A stretch of 64,000 nucleotides of DNA from Lepas anatifera (Eukaryota; Arthropoda; Thecostraca; Lepadidae). The stretch lies in contig JAOTON010001699.1 in NCBI GenBank assembly GCA_034440635.1, positions 248,001 to 312,000 of the forward strand. The letters run 5' to 3'. The translations under genes and the position numbers were made by a program. Below, one piece after another: positions 23,554-33,077 of the stretch. Positions within the stretch are counted from its first letter, which is position 1, and each line of letters begins with the position of its first letter. The notes below the pieces were generated by a model. The model made no database searches. It had not been told where the DNA came from and saw nothing but the letters and a program-made list of their open reading frames with translations.

Positions 23554-23557
23554 TTAA

Positions 23558-24489
23558 CCCACGCAAAACTACTGCCGAATATGAGAAGTATCATAAGATA
23601 TAATTCGAACTGTTCCATCTCCACCAACCAAGGTTTTTTTACTCCTGGACGATATAACACCCTTACAAGATATCACCACAGTCCTACAGGCATCAAAGTC
23701 ACCCGACTGGCAACACAATCATGTTGAGGTCAACCACCGCGCGGCGTGTTAGCTTTCCGTTACCTCAGACGTCGCTGAAACCGCCATCTCTAACATGGAT
23801 CTCGCTGCAACTTTTTTCTCGCTGCAGCTTTTTTAATAAAGTGTCAATATGCAACTTTATGAAAAAATTCGGCATAACCCTTGTTTGGAAGGCTTTGTAC
23901 CTCGGTTTGATGCCAAGAATGAAAAGTTCACCCTAGTTCTGTTGAAAAAGTATAAGGCTATTTTAATAATAGGCTTTGAGATGAATAAAATAAAACATGC
24001 ACAGCTTTGGTTCGGGAGTCAAGAATCAATAAGGAGGTGAGCTATTGCTTGCAACTCTGTTTTAACAAAAAGAGAACAAACCAAGGCTTCATTTATACCA
24101 AAATAATTGAATATTTATATCAGAAATTTTACGCAGCGCGCTTCTAGAGTGTTGCCTAACGTACAACTCAAAACGTCAGTTTCACTCGCGCGAAAGTGGC
24201 TGTGAATTAACTCATGGACGAACCAGGGTTCTAGAAAGGAAGAAACGTCGGCAACATGTACTCCAACAATAGTCTATAGCCCCAATGTAGGTTGTCGCCT
24301 GAAACCGTGGAGTCGAATTTCAGACATTCTGTCCGCAGACAGAAGACAGCTGTAAGAAACGCGTTTCCGCCTGTCCTTACAACTCAGCGAACGGGTGTAC
24401 TGTGCTCAGACCATGCAGTGTAGAGATATACACTGTGTTACTACACAGCCTTGTCGTGTTGAGGTCCTGACACTTGCACATGTGTTCCG
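23558..24489. other. non-coding DNA
   Basis: Intron or intergenic sequence between the MITE and the GC-rich island. I see no exon, RNA gene or notable repeat. Confidence 0.45.
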
Positions 24490-24645
24490 TGCTCAGGTCC
24501 TGCGGAGAACAGTCAGAGTTCGCCGGACCTCCGAGCGTTGCGCGCTCTTCCAGCCAACAGCGCCCGTCGTGAGGGCGGCGGCGCGCCCGGCGGCCGCCCC
24601 CGCCCCCGCCCCCGCCCGGAGCGCCAGCCCACCCGGCGAGCCAGC
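24490..24645 (+). promoter_or_regulatory. GC-rich island, putative alternative promoter and 5' UTR
   Basis: The sequence is very GC-rich. Tandem CCCGCCCCCGCCCCCGCCC at about 24600-24618 forms clustered Sp1-type boxes. It ends directly at an ATG, in a GCCAGCATGT context, that opens the small coding exon at 24646. The abrupt change from AT-richer flanks supports promoter-type DNA, but the function is inferred. Confidence 0.4.
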
Positions 24646-24668
24646 ATGTCGGGAGCGGAGAACGGGTG
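24646..24668 (+). CDS. candidate alternative first coding exon (MSGAENG-)
   Basis: ATG TCG GGA GCG GAG AAC GGG TG is followed at once by GTAAGT, a perfect donor, leaving in phase 2. The next confident exon, 29541-29685, enters in phase 2 with a single G, so joining gives MSGAENGWYRDEYKRARSFDD. A 5' exon here would make an isoform lacking the zinc-finger region, a kind of isoform diversity known for Drosophila bitesize. The exon is only 23 coding bases and there is no transcript evidence. The exon-donor segment is the apparent founder of the adjacent 37-bp tandem array. Confidence 0.4.
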
Positions 24669-25440
24669 GTAAGTCAACAGGGGCACTGGAGGCAGAGAAC
24701 AGGTGGTAAGTCAACAGGTGCCCTGAAGACAGAGGACGGGTGGTAAGTCAACAGGGGCATAGGAGGCAGAGAACGGGGGTAAGTCAACAGGTGTCCTCGA
24801 GGTAGAGGGCGGTTGGTAAGTCAACAGAGGCACTACAGGCAGAGGACGGTTGGTAAGTCAACAGAGGCACTGGAAACAGAGAACGGGGGGTTATTCAACA
24901 GGGGCACTGTAGGCAGAGAACGGATAGTAAGTCAACAAGTATCCTGGAGGCAAATAACGGGGGTAATTCAACAGGTGTCCTGGAGGCAGAGGACGGGTGG
25001 TAAGTCAACAGGGGCATAGGAGGCAGAGAACGGGGGTAAGTCAACAGGTGTCCTCGAGGTAGAGGGCGGTTGGTAAGTCAACAGAGGCACTACAGGCAGA
25101 GGACGGTTGGTAAGTCAACAGAGGCACTGGAAACAGAGAACGGGGGGGTTATTCAACAGGGGCACTGTAGGCAGAGAACGGATAGTAAGTCAACAAGTAT
25201 CCTGGAGGCAAATAACGGGGGGTAATTCAACAGGTGTCCTGGAGGCAGAGGACGGGTGGTAAGTCAACAGGGGCACTGGAATCAAAGGACGGGTGATAAG
25301 TCAACAGGTGCGCTGGAGACTGAGAACGGGTGGTAAGTCAACGTATGTCCTGGAGGCAGAGAACGGGTGGCAAGTCAACAGGTGCACTGGAGACTGAGAA
25401 CGGATGGTGGTAAGTCAACAGGTGTCCTGGATGCGCCGGT
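24652..25440 (+). repeat. 37-bp minisatellite containing splice donors, 21 copies
   Basis: The unit is roughly GGCAGAGAACGGGTGGTAAG followed by TCAACAGGGGCACTGGA; 21 units are recognisable by the core (G)TAAGTCAAC or its variants. Fifteen units retain GTAAGT exactly. Seven consecutive units form a 257-bp higher-order block that occurs twice nearly identically (starting 24735 and 24992), showing recent block duplication. The first unit overlaps the end and donor of the candidate exon at 24646-24668. Confidence 0.9.
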
Positions 25441-25563
25441 GAGTGGGTGGAGGTGCTGGGACTAATTCAACGGCTAAAACTAACGAGAGCGATGGGCGAC
25501 TGATGATGGATATTTATTCTCTATGGGTACTGAGCTTGTTAGGAAATTGCTTACGATCTTGAG

Positions 25564-25583
25564 AGTGCCTCTGTTGACTTACC
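25564..25583 (-). repeat. inverted monomer of the 37-bp array
   Basis: The complement reads GGTAAGTCAACAGAGGCACT, a perfect 20-base match to array units such as the one near 24815. It lies about 125 bp beyond the array, in opposite orientation. Confidence 0.85.
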
Positions 25584-25599
25584 ACTGAGGGGTGTGGGT

Positions 25600-26783
25600 A
25601 CGGAGACTATTTGGTTGACTCGCTAGGATGCTGAGGTAGGTTAGTTAGGTTTTAGATACGCAGAGAGAATCGCAGCTGGGTAGGAGTGCTGTGGAATGCG
25701 GGTAGGTCATCGGTGGCCTCGGCCCGGGAAGATTGATGGCGATCCGAAAGTGTGTCGCGCCGATCTGGGCTTTTCTGAACCCTGGGCATCCCGCGAACTA
25801 ATATAGCTCCTTGCTGAATAGTAGGATTACACACTGCTGGCGAGAATTGACCGACAAATTTGGCGCGAAAGCCATTCTTTGGCTCACGGAATGGCCAAAT
25901 ACTGGGTTTATATCGGGTCCAACTTTAGAACAGTCCTAATGCAGATCACTTGAGAACAAATTTTTGTACTGACATTGATGATTTATATATAAATATATTA
26001 TCAAAATTGTGAGAGTGATCGGGAAATGGGGCACCTGCAAAATTTCGATGCCCTGAACTGTGAAGTGAACGTTCAGGATCAGTGATCAGGAGGATCTCTT
26101 CCGTTTATTGCCTGTCTTCTGTTGCCATACCGCGGCACGGAGAACCTTCTGGACGGTTGGTAAGGGTGTTTGACGCTGCGAATCCCTCCATCAGCGTTGT
26201 TGTAGCTTCAAAATACTTCAGGTGGTGAAATGGTCAGCGTGTCCGCGTTCCGGGCTAATGTTCCGGCATGTTTTTGGAGAATAACCTAATTGATCCCTCC
26301 AGATCCTTCGTAATAGGGAGAGTTGGGGACGCCATATGACCGCAGCAGTTGGTGGATTGTTAAGCTCCCGAAATTATTTGTATTATTATTCAGCGGCTCT
26401 CCCATCTCTGTGCCAGTGTAGGATACGGCGATGGTATCGTGCGGCGACTGTCACGTCAGGCTTCTGTGGAGAGCAGCCGTTTCCGTGGTATCCGCCCTGA
26501 CTGTTTCCAACAGAAGGCCACGGCTAACACTGCCTGACCATATGCTGCCCCGAGTCCGATTTTCAAGGATACCGACCCACATCTGTGAGGCTATTGTATG
26601 ATTAAATGCGATATGTCGGCAAAGATTATAATCCCAAAGGATGGCTAATTTCAGAATTATGTTTCAGGCAGACTTGTTGTAACAGATGGCTGTTATAAAT
26701 GAAGCTTTCATGGAATGTTGTCGAGGTTATCCGTAACCCCTCTCCAAATACTCGTCTATACTCGCATCAGCTGTAGTTGACTA
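25600..26783. other. intronic or intergenic DNA, nothing recognised
   Basis: Mixed composition, with no supported exon, RNA gene or repeat. Confidence 0.45.
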
Positions 26784-26791
26784 TCTACATG

Positions 26792-27146
26792 CAGTAGCTT
26801 ACCCAAGGCCCCCCCCAACGCTTCGACTCCAAAGTGCCGTCCATGCTCATGAGGCGCCCGACATGTTTTTTTAAATAATTGACCGTTGCAGGCGCCCATC
26901 TAGGGCAGAAATGAGTCTTGATCGGGATTTTAGTACCAGTTCTACTCTTACCTCGCCGCCCCTGCCCATAGCGTGCCACTCCTGCCTTGAAGCATTCACC
27001 CAATATGTGATTCAAGCCACCCCTGTTCCGAAACTTCCGCCCTCTTGCCTGGGAAATAAATCCTGCGCGTGACATGCCGCCCCCATCAGCCTGCCCCGCC
27101 CCCTTTGTTAGCCGTCCCCCAAATGAAAATCCTGGGTGCGCGCCTG
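26792..27146. mobile_element. hAT-type MITE, 355 bp
   Basis: The element starts CAGTAGCTTACCCAAGGCCCC and ends CCCAGG-type sequence closing ...GGGTGCGCGCCTG. It is flanked by identical octamers TCTACATG at 26784-26791 and 27147-27154. The 96-codon open frame on its minus strand resembles no transposase and is taken as incidental. Confidence 0.85.
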
Positions 27147-27154
27147 TCTACATG

Positions 27155-28735
27155 TGTATTTGCTTTTGGCGGTCACGATAGCCGAAAGCCTGAGCCCTGC
27201 TCCTCGCTGCTGGTCAAACAAAGTTTCAAAGGCGGGAACAAAATTATCAGGCTCCTGTCAACGTTTTCAGGGTTAAACAGAGGTAATGGCAACGGTTCGC
27301 TTGTGCTACTTTTATTTTTATCTGTCCCGGTAACAGTGTCAGAGGCATTCATTGCTGAGCGGGCACGAAGCGTTCAAAGTTCGCCTTCTCGATTAGTCGA
27401 AATATTTACCTAAAACCCGGTCCAGTCCGGTCGTGCTAAGACTTTTGGTGAGTTCTTTACTTTGCGAATAAATATCGGAAGACACAGCAATTCAATGTAT
27501 TCAGTCGTGGAACAGAACTGTTCACTGCAGGCCAGGAGAGTTTAATTTCCTGGATCTTGCATCATACTCCAGATAAGGGGTTTTAGAAGTAAAACCCTGG
27601 AAAATAAGGTATTGGCAGCAATAAGGTGCGTGAGGATTTAGAAAAAGTATGTTTTTTTTTCTGAAGAGTCAGGCAAATGCTATTTGTTAAGCTGTAGTTA
27701 ATGTTAATAAGGCTGAAGAGGAAAGTCAGTTAAAAAAACAATGGGGAGAAATAATCCAGTAGTATATAATGTTTTCCCTGCCCGTTTTCTTCCATGTTCC
27801 GCACACATGGGTTGTAATTATGGCAAGAACCTATCATGGCTGGAGGTATTGAATAATTTCATGGCATTTGAAGCTATAGTAATAACATAGCTATCAAACA
27901 ACCTTTAATACAGTCTTCACTTACCATCTTGAAGCAGGCTCGTCTGCTTGGTTATCGCTCACGAATGCGCTTTTGTCGTAATTGTAATAATTTTATATTA
28001 AAAGTGTCCACTCAACCGCAAGTATTGATGAAGTAGAAGTCATGCCGATGAATGCTTTTTATTGGAATAGACCATCATGTCACGGTCTAGCGCGCGCTGT
28101 AGGCTTAAGCGAGGCAAGTGACAACCCGTAAGATCAGCTAAATTTTCCTATGTTAGAGTAAGATGCTACTCGTTATTGGTGAAATTATAGGGTATTAAAC
28201 TAACCGGCATAGCGATTGCGGCGGATTTCGCATGGTTATCTCGACTAATTTCGCTCACTTACCGCTGTATTCCCACTCGTTTTGCCAGTCGCGAAGGCTT
28301 TTCAGGTCAGGGACAGAAGATGGGTTGGCTCTCCGTGAGCCATTCGATATTATGAACATGCATGGCTTCAGAATGACTGGTGAAAGCCTTCAAGTATCCA
28401 ATACCTGCTAGAGGCATTTTATTTTCGTTCATTTTGTCTTCATTGACTGCTGAGAGGAGATCGGTTGATACTAGTATATCTGGTTCTTTCGCGTGCGCTT
28501 TGGTTTGAAGGTTAGCATTAACCAGCGTTGTAACTCTGTGTCGAATACCACGGAGGCTGGGAGATGGGTGCAATATGATCTGTCGGCAGGTGGACACTTA
28601 TATTCAAAATGATCTCCTTACAATTAGTTTTTAACTGAGCTGACGGGTCTTCAATATTATGCCGAAAAAGTTTTGCTTCCTTCTTTGTCCCGAACTCACA
28701 GTCTGCAGAATAGTAAGTTTGTGTTCAGATGGAGT
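27155..28735. other. AT-rich intronic DNA, nothing recognised
   Basis: No exon with a convincing acceptor/donor pair was found. If the zinc-finger exon at 19556 belongs to the same transcript as 29541, an extra exon changing phase 1 to phase 2 should lie somewhere between 19684 and 29540, and this is one place to look. Confidence 0.4.
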
Positions 28736-28739
28736 CTGG

Positions 28740-29335
28740 CAGCGCCAGCCCCACCTACCCCGCACCAACCCCACCTACCCCGCATTGGCCCCACCCACCT
28801 CATACCAGCCTCACCTACCTCGCACTAGCCCCACTCACTCCATACCAGCCTCACCTACCCCGCGCCAATCCACCTACTCGGCACGAACCCCGCCTACCCT
28901 TACCAGCCCCACCTACCCCTTACCAGCCCCACCTACCCCGTACCAGCCCCACCTACCCTGCATCAGCCTCACCTACCCCGCACCAACCCCGCCTACCCTT
29001 ATCAGCCCCACCTACCCCGTACCAGCCCCACCTACCCCTTACCAGTCCCACATACCCCGAATCAACCCTACCTACCCCATACTAACCCCACCTACCCCAC
29101 ACGAACCCTATCTACCCTGCACCAATCCCACCTTCCCCGCACCAGCCCAACCTACCCCGCACCAACCCTACTTACCGTGCACCGTACCTCTCTACCCTGC
29201 ACCAGCCTCACCTACCCCACACCAACCCACCTGCCGTGCACTGTACCCATCTACCCGCACCAACCCCATCTATCCCAAACGAACCCCACCTACCCCATGC
29301 CGTACTCGTCCGCCGCTTGCGCTCCACCGTCAGTC
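28740..29335. repeat. 20-bp minisatellite, about 28 copies
   Basis: The unit is CCCCACCTACCCCGCACCAA with substitutions; starts at 28751, 28771, 28791, 28811, 28831 and 28851 show the exact 20-bp period before single-base indels appear. The + strand is C-rich and nearly G-free. Because 20 is not a multiple of three and the unit lacks stops, all + frames stay open, giving spurious Pro/Thr/Tyr-rich frames. It ends about 200 bp before exon 29541. Confidence 0.9.
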
Positions 29336-29540
29336 TCTTACAGAAACGGGAAAGGAGACTGGAGAGTAGAATGCTCTGGATACTCTTATTCTTTCCGTAA
29401 ACGTGGAACTTCTGCTCAAACAGAATACCATGGGTATTTCGATGTAATGTCTACAACTGATTTCCCAGTTTAAATAACATAGAGCTGCCACACGCCTTTT
29501 AGGCTTAGATAACTAACTATGTGATATGCTCGGGTGGCAG

Positions 29541-29685
29541 GTACCGAGATGAGTACAAGAGGGCGCGCAGTTTCGACGACCTGAGCAGCAGCGCCTCCTC
29601 CAGCGCCGCCAACTCGCCGTTCGTGCAGAAGAGGCCCGGCAGGCCGCCGCACCTGTACGCCTCTGTAGATGGCGCTGCCGGCGGG
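29541..29685 (+). CDS. exon of large disordered protein (RSFDDL region)
   Basis: The acceptor is GGGTGGCAG and the donor GGG|GTGAGT. It enters in phase 2 (one G) and leaves in phase 0. The 48 codons read YRDEYKRARSFDDL, then a Ser/Ala run, then NSPFVQKRPGRPPHLYASVDG. Basic residues followed by a Ser and acidic residues (RARSFDDL) look like a kinase-site or interaction motif within a disordered region. It continues into exon 31158 in phase. This is part of the putative Slp/bitesize-type gene; the link to the exon at 19556 is not phase-proven. Confidence 0.75.
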
Positions 29686-31157
29686 GTGAGTGGGACTCGC
29701 GTCAGTGGGATGTATTCTCATGTCGTTCCACCCTCAGCCTGGACCAGAGGCTGGTTTTCTTCAGACGTTAGAGTATGTTTATTCGGGATATGCATGTTTA
29801 TTGTCATATCGTCGACTTTCTTTTCAAAAATTAAATCTTTTCGAAATCTGTCATGATATTTTTTCTAAAACATCCCCTTATGGGTAGCTTGATTCTGTAT
29901 CAGCAATGGTAAGAAGTTCGTGATTTCCGCATATTTGTCTAGAAAAATGTCATGATGAGGTGAAGGATGAAGAAGACGAAAACATGTTTGATTGACTGAT
30001 ATCGAGAGCCGCTTCTTTATGTAGGAATCTGCCCCCTTACGTCGTAATCTGCACGACTTGTCTCAATGTTCCAAATTGCGTCGCTTGGGAAAGGAAGCCT
30101 CTCGTGGAGGCTGTGTACCGTCTTTAATTCACTACAGCTGCTGCAGCTATTTGATACGCCATTTGCATTCTGTGAATACGTCTGGAAAGAAGCCGCCGAG
30201 CTGAAATAGTCTGCCGGTGAAACAAAGACGTCTGAAACGTCTCATCCTCAGGATGAATGGTGTGACGTTGGAATGGTTCTAAAGTGTTTCGCATTGGTTG
30301 TCTTACCAACTTGTCCTTCACGCTCGGAGGCCGGAATAGTTGGCTGGAGACTCGCATAGGTATAGTAAATGCGCGTACTTTAATGCCTGCACCGTAGTGG
30401 TACCACAGGGTTTTCACGGTGGTGCAACGGCAGACAATCTTTCATGTCTGAAGGTTTTTTTTTGTTGCAATTGGAGTCGCACATGTAATGATGTTCTGTA
30501 AAAGAAGAAGTAAATGAGTATGAGTATGAGTATGTCTGAAGGCTTTTTTGTTGGCCCAACTGCTTAAAACGTATGGGGGTTATTTCGATCTTCTGCGAAA
30601 TTCCATACAGCTTATTCCGTGAGGTATATCTGGGTTCACCTGATGCTCGCCGGCCCCAGAAGCGGCCGGATGGTCAGCATCTCGAAACTACAAGCTAGCG
30701 TTCGGTCAATTGCATACTTCCCTGCTTCTCCTATTCAACTGTGGAACTGCCTTGAGATTGCAAATATGTGGAAAACCAAACATGATGATTCGTGATTGTA
30801 TTTTCAAATTTGTCGGGAATACCGATTTTGTGATAAAAAACCGTGAACCTTGGCTCTTCTAAAGTTTGTTGTACCATGTTAAACCTTCCGAGAGCGCTCA
30901 CCTCCTGTCCCGCCAGCCCAGGGATCGGGAAGAGATCATCCATTATCCAAAATCCAATGAATTTATTTTCGCCCCGTTGCTCTCGGTTAATATTCTGAAA
31001 TAGTTAAGCTATGCTGGTCAAATCGCCGTAATACGACACCTGATATTACTCAATTCATTCCTTATTATAGTTCTGTATGTGCGCAATTTGCTGTTAATGG
31101 TTTACTAGAAGTGAATTCGAAACTGTGGGAGTGTTTGACCCGATGCTGTGCCGCCAG
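29686..31157 (+). other. intron
   Basis: Begins GTGAGT and ends GCCGCCAG. Phase 0 on both sides supports it as one intron. Contents are unremarkable apart from short GAGTAT repeats near 30515. Confidence 0.7.
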
Positions 31158-31761
31158 GTGTCGGGGCTGGGAAACAGCCACTGTATGCGTCTGCCCTCCA
31201 TCACCTACATTCGCGCTGACGCCGGTGACGCCAACACCCATTCTCTGCCGCGCTCCACGCGCGTGCACATCTCGCCGCAGCAGCTGGAGGGCGGCTCTCT
31301 GCCGCGTCAGCGCCGCCCTGTCGCCTCCGAAGAGCCTCTGTACGCCAACCTGGCGGCGCTGGGCCGGCCGCCGCCGCCCACCAAGCCGCCGAGGAAGGCC
31401 AGTCCACAGTCGGGCGGCGCCAGGAGACTGCCGGCCGACCTGCGCCGCCAGATGGAGGAGCGGCGGCGCGCGGCGGCTGGCCTGCCGCTGGACCCGCCGC
31501 GGCCCGACAGGGGCGACCTCCCGCGGACGCCGCGCTCCCGGTCGGAGAGTGAGGCGGAGCGGGAGGCTGCTGAGGCGGCGTACCGGCGGGCCGCCGGCAG
31601 GAGGCGGGGCTCGCTGGACACCGGCCGCAGCTCCGGCGCCAGCGATCTGGAGCAGGACGCCGAGTCGGCCTCTGGTGGCGCAGGAGGGGTGTTCAGAAGG
31701 CTGGCGGCGCAGGTTCGGGGACGGTCCCCCGAGCTGACGGTTACAGCACCCGGCCGAGCAG
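31158..31761 (+). CDS. exon of large disordered protein
   Basis: The acceptor is TGCCGCCAG and the donor CAG|GTGGGT. It starts in phase 0 with VSGLGNSHCMRLPSITYIR and ends in phase 1 after TAPGRA. The 201 codons are mostly disordered: the Pro-rich segment RPPPPTKPPRK is a candidate SH3-binding site, followed by Arg/Glu-rich charged stretches (DLRRQMEERRRAAAG, SESEAEREAAEAAYRR) that may be helical, then GVFRRLAAQVRGRSPEL. GC content is far above that of the flanking introns. It joins exons 29541 and 33078 in phase. Confidence 0.8.
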
Positions 31762-33077
31762 GTGGGTCCCCGCCGTAACGGTGGTGGAAGCGCAGATGCC
31801 TCGGTTGTAGCGAGAAGGGTGGTGCATTTCCACAGCTGATGGTAGGATTTGCTGCTGTCATTGTTGAATATGTGTAGGTACTTGTTTCTTTGTAAGTTGT
31901 CAATGTATTATTTTCAATTCGTAAGTCCCACGTTTTCGCGTATTCAAGCCTTGTCGAATTTAAAAAGTAAAGATGGTTTCACGATGCGCTTTCCAAATTT
32001 ACTGTTGATAACCAAAATTAACCGCACTTTATCAACCATGCGAATATCTATGAAACGAATTTGAGAACTAATGCTCGCCGTCCCCTTTCTCTGGAGCAGC
32101 CTGGCTCAACACCGGATTCAGCCGCTTCTTTTCTCGTTCAGATCCAGCAGTCAATGTTCCAGCTGAGCAGGACATGAGCCATCATCTTTCAAAGAGCTAG
32201 CAAATGTGATTTCACCCCTGAAACATACATTATTTTACCGTTAGCCTGGAGGAAAACAACTAAGATCCAGTCCCAGGCTTGCATCTAAAAATTATCTGAC
32301 GCTTGACACTCAACAATCGGAACCTTGTACCACAAACGGTAGCGTATTCTGGAACGAGCTTAAAAATGCTAATACCCCTAAAAAGCATGTATTTGTTTTG
32401 CGGCGTTTACGTAGCCTATACACATTACACACCCGGAAATGTGCATATGTATGTATCGATGATTTTATGTTTTCTGCGGATAAGTAAATACTTCGAACTG
32501 AACCTCATTTTTTCAACCTTGTTACAAGTGATGAAAATGAAATATTCGGACCTCACGATTTGTTCGGTGAGTGGTAGTGTGCCTCGCCCGAGGGTTTCTT
32601 TGGGATCACATGGCTTACATGCTATCCCTAGTTCGATAGTGACTGGAAGGGAGCAAAATAGCATTTGTCTCCTTGTTTATCAGTTTCCAAAGGCTGATTC
32701 CAAATCCTCCTTTGCATGCTTGGGTGCTTTCGCCATTTGCGAATCTAGTATGAGGAAGTCTAGTGCATGGTTATCAACAACATTTGCGTGTTTACCACTG
32801 CGGCCCTCAGATTTTCACAATGATCTACCAATGTGTAGTGTTGGTTTACTTTGCCGTGTTTCTGCTTCATTTACATTTGGGTGCTGATAAATACCTCCTG
32901 CACTGGTATGAATCCTCTGTTCAACCGTTTCATATCGGTGGCAAACAATGCTATTGTTGTGTGGTTTTAACGTAGCTCGATTACTTATTAATTTTGTACC
33001 CATAAAAGTAACGACCATAATGAGACCGTCGCCTTTTTGGCTGAAAAGTATGCACGCACTGTGTGCTGACTCGGCAG
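31762..33077 (+). other. intron
   Basis: Begins GTGGGT and ends CTCGGCAG. Phase 1 on both sides. The AT-rich contents show nothing recognisable; an open frame at 32303-32887 is not supported. Confidence 0.7.

Noticed and set aside
24652..25440. CRISPR-like array
   Set aside because: Units are contiguous with no unique spacers, and the context is eukaryotic with exons and introns.
28659..29369. 236-codon Pro/Thr/Tyr-rich frame
   Set aside because: Produced by the 20-bp minisatellite, which lacks stops in every + frame.
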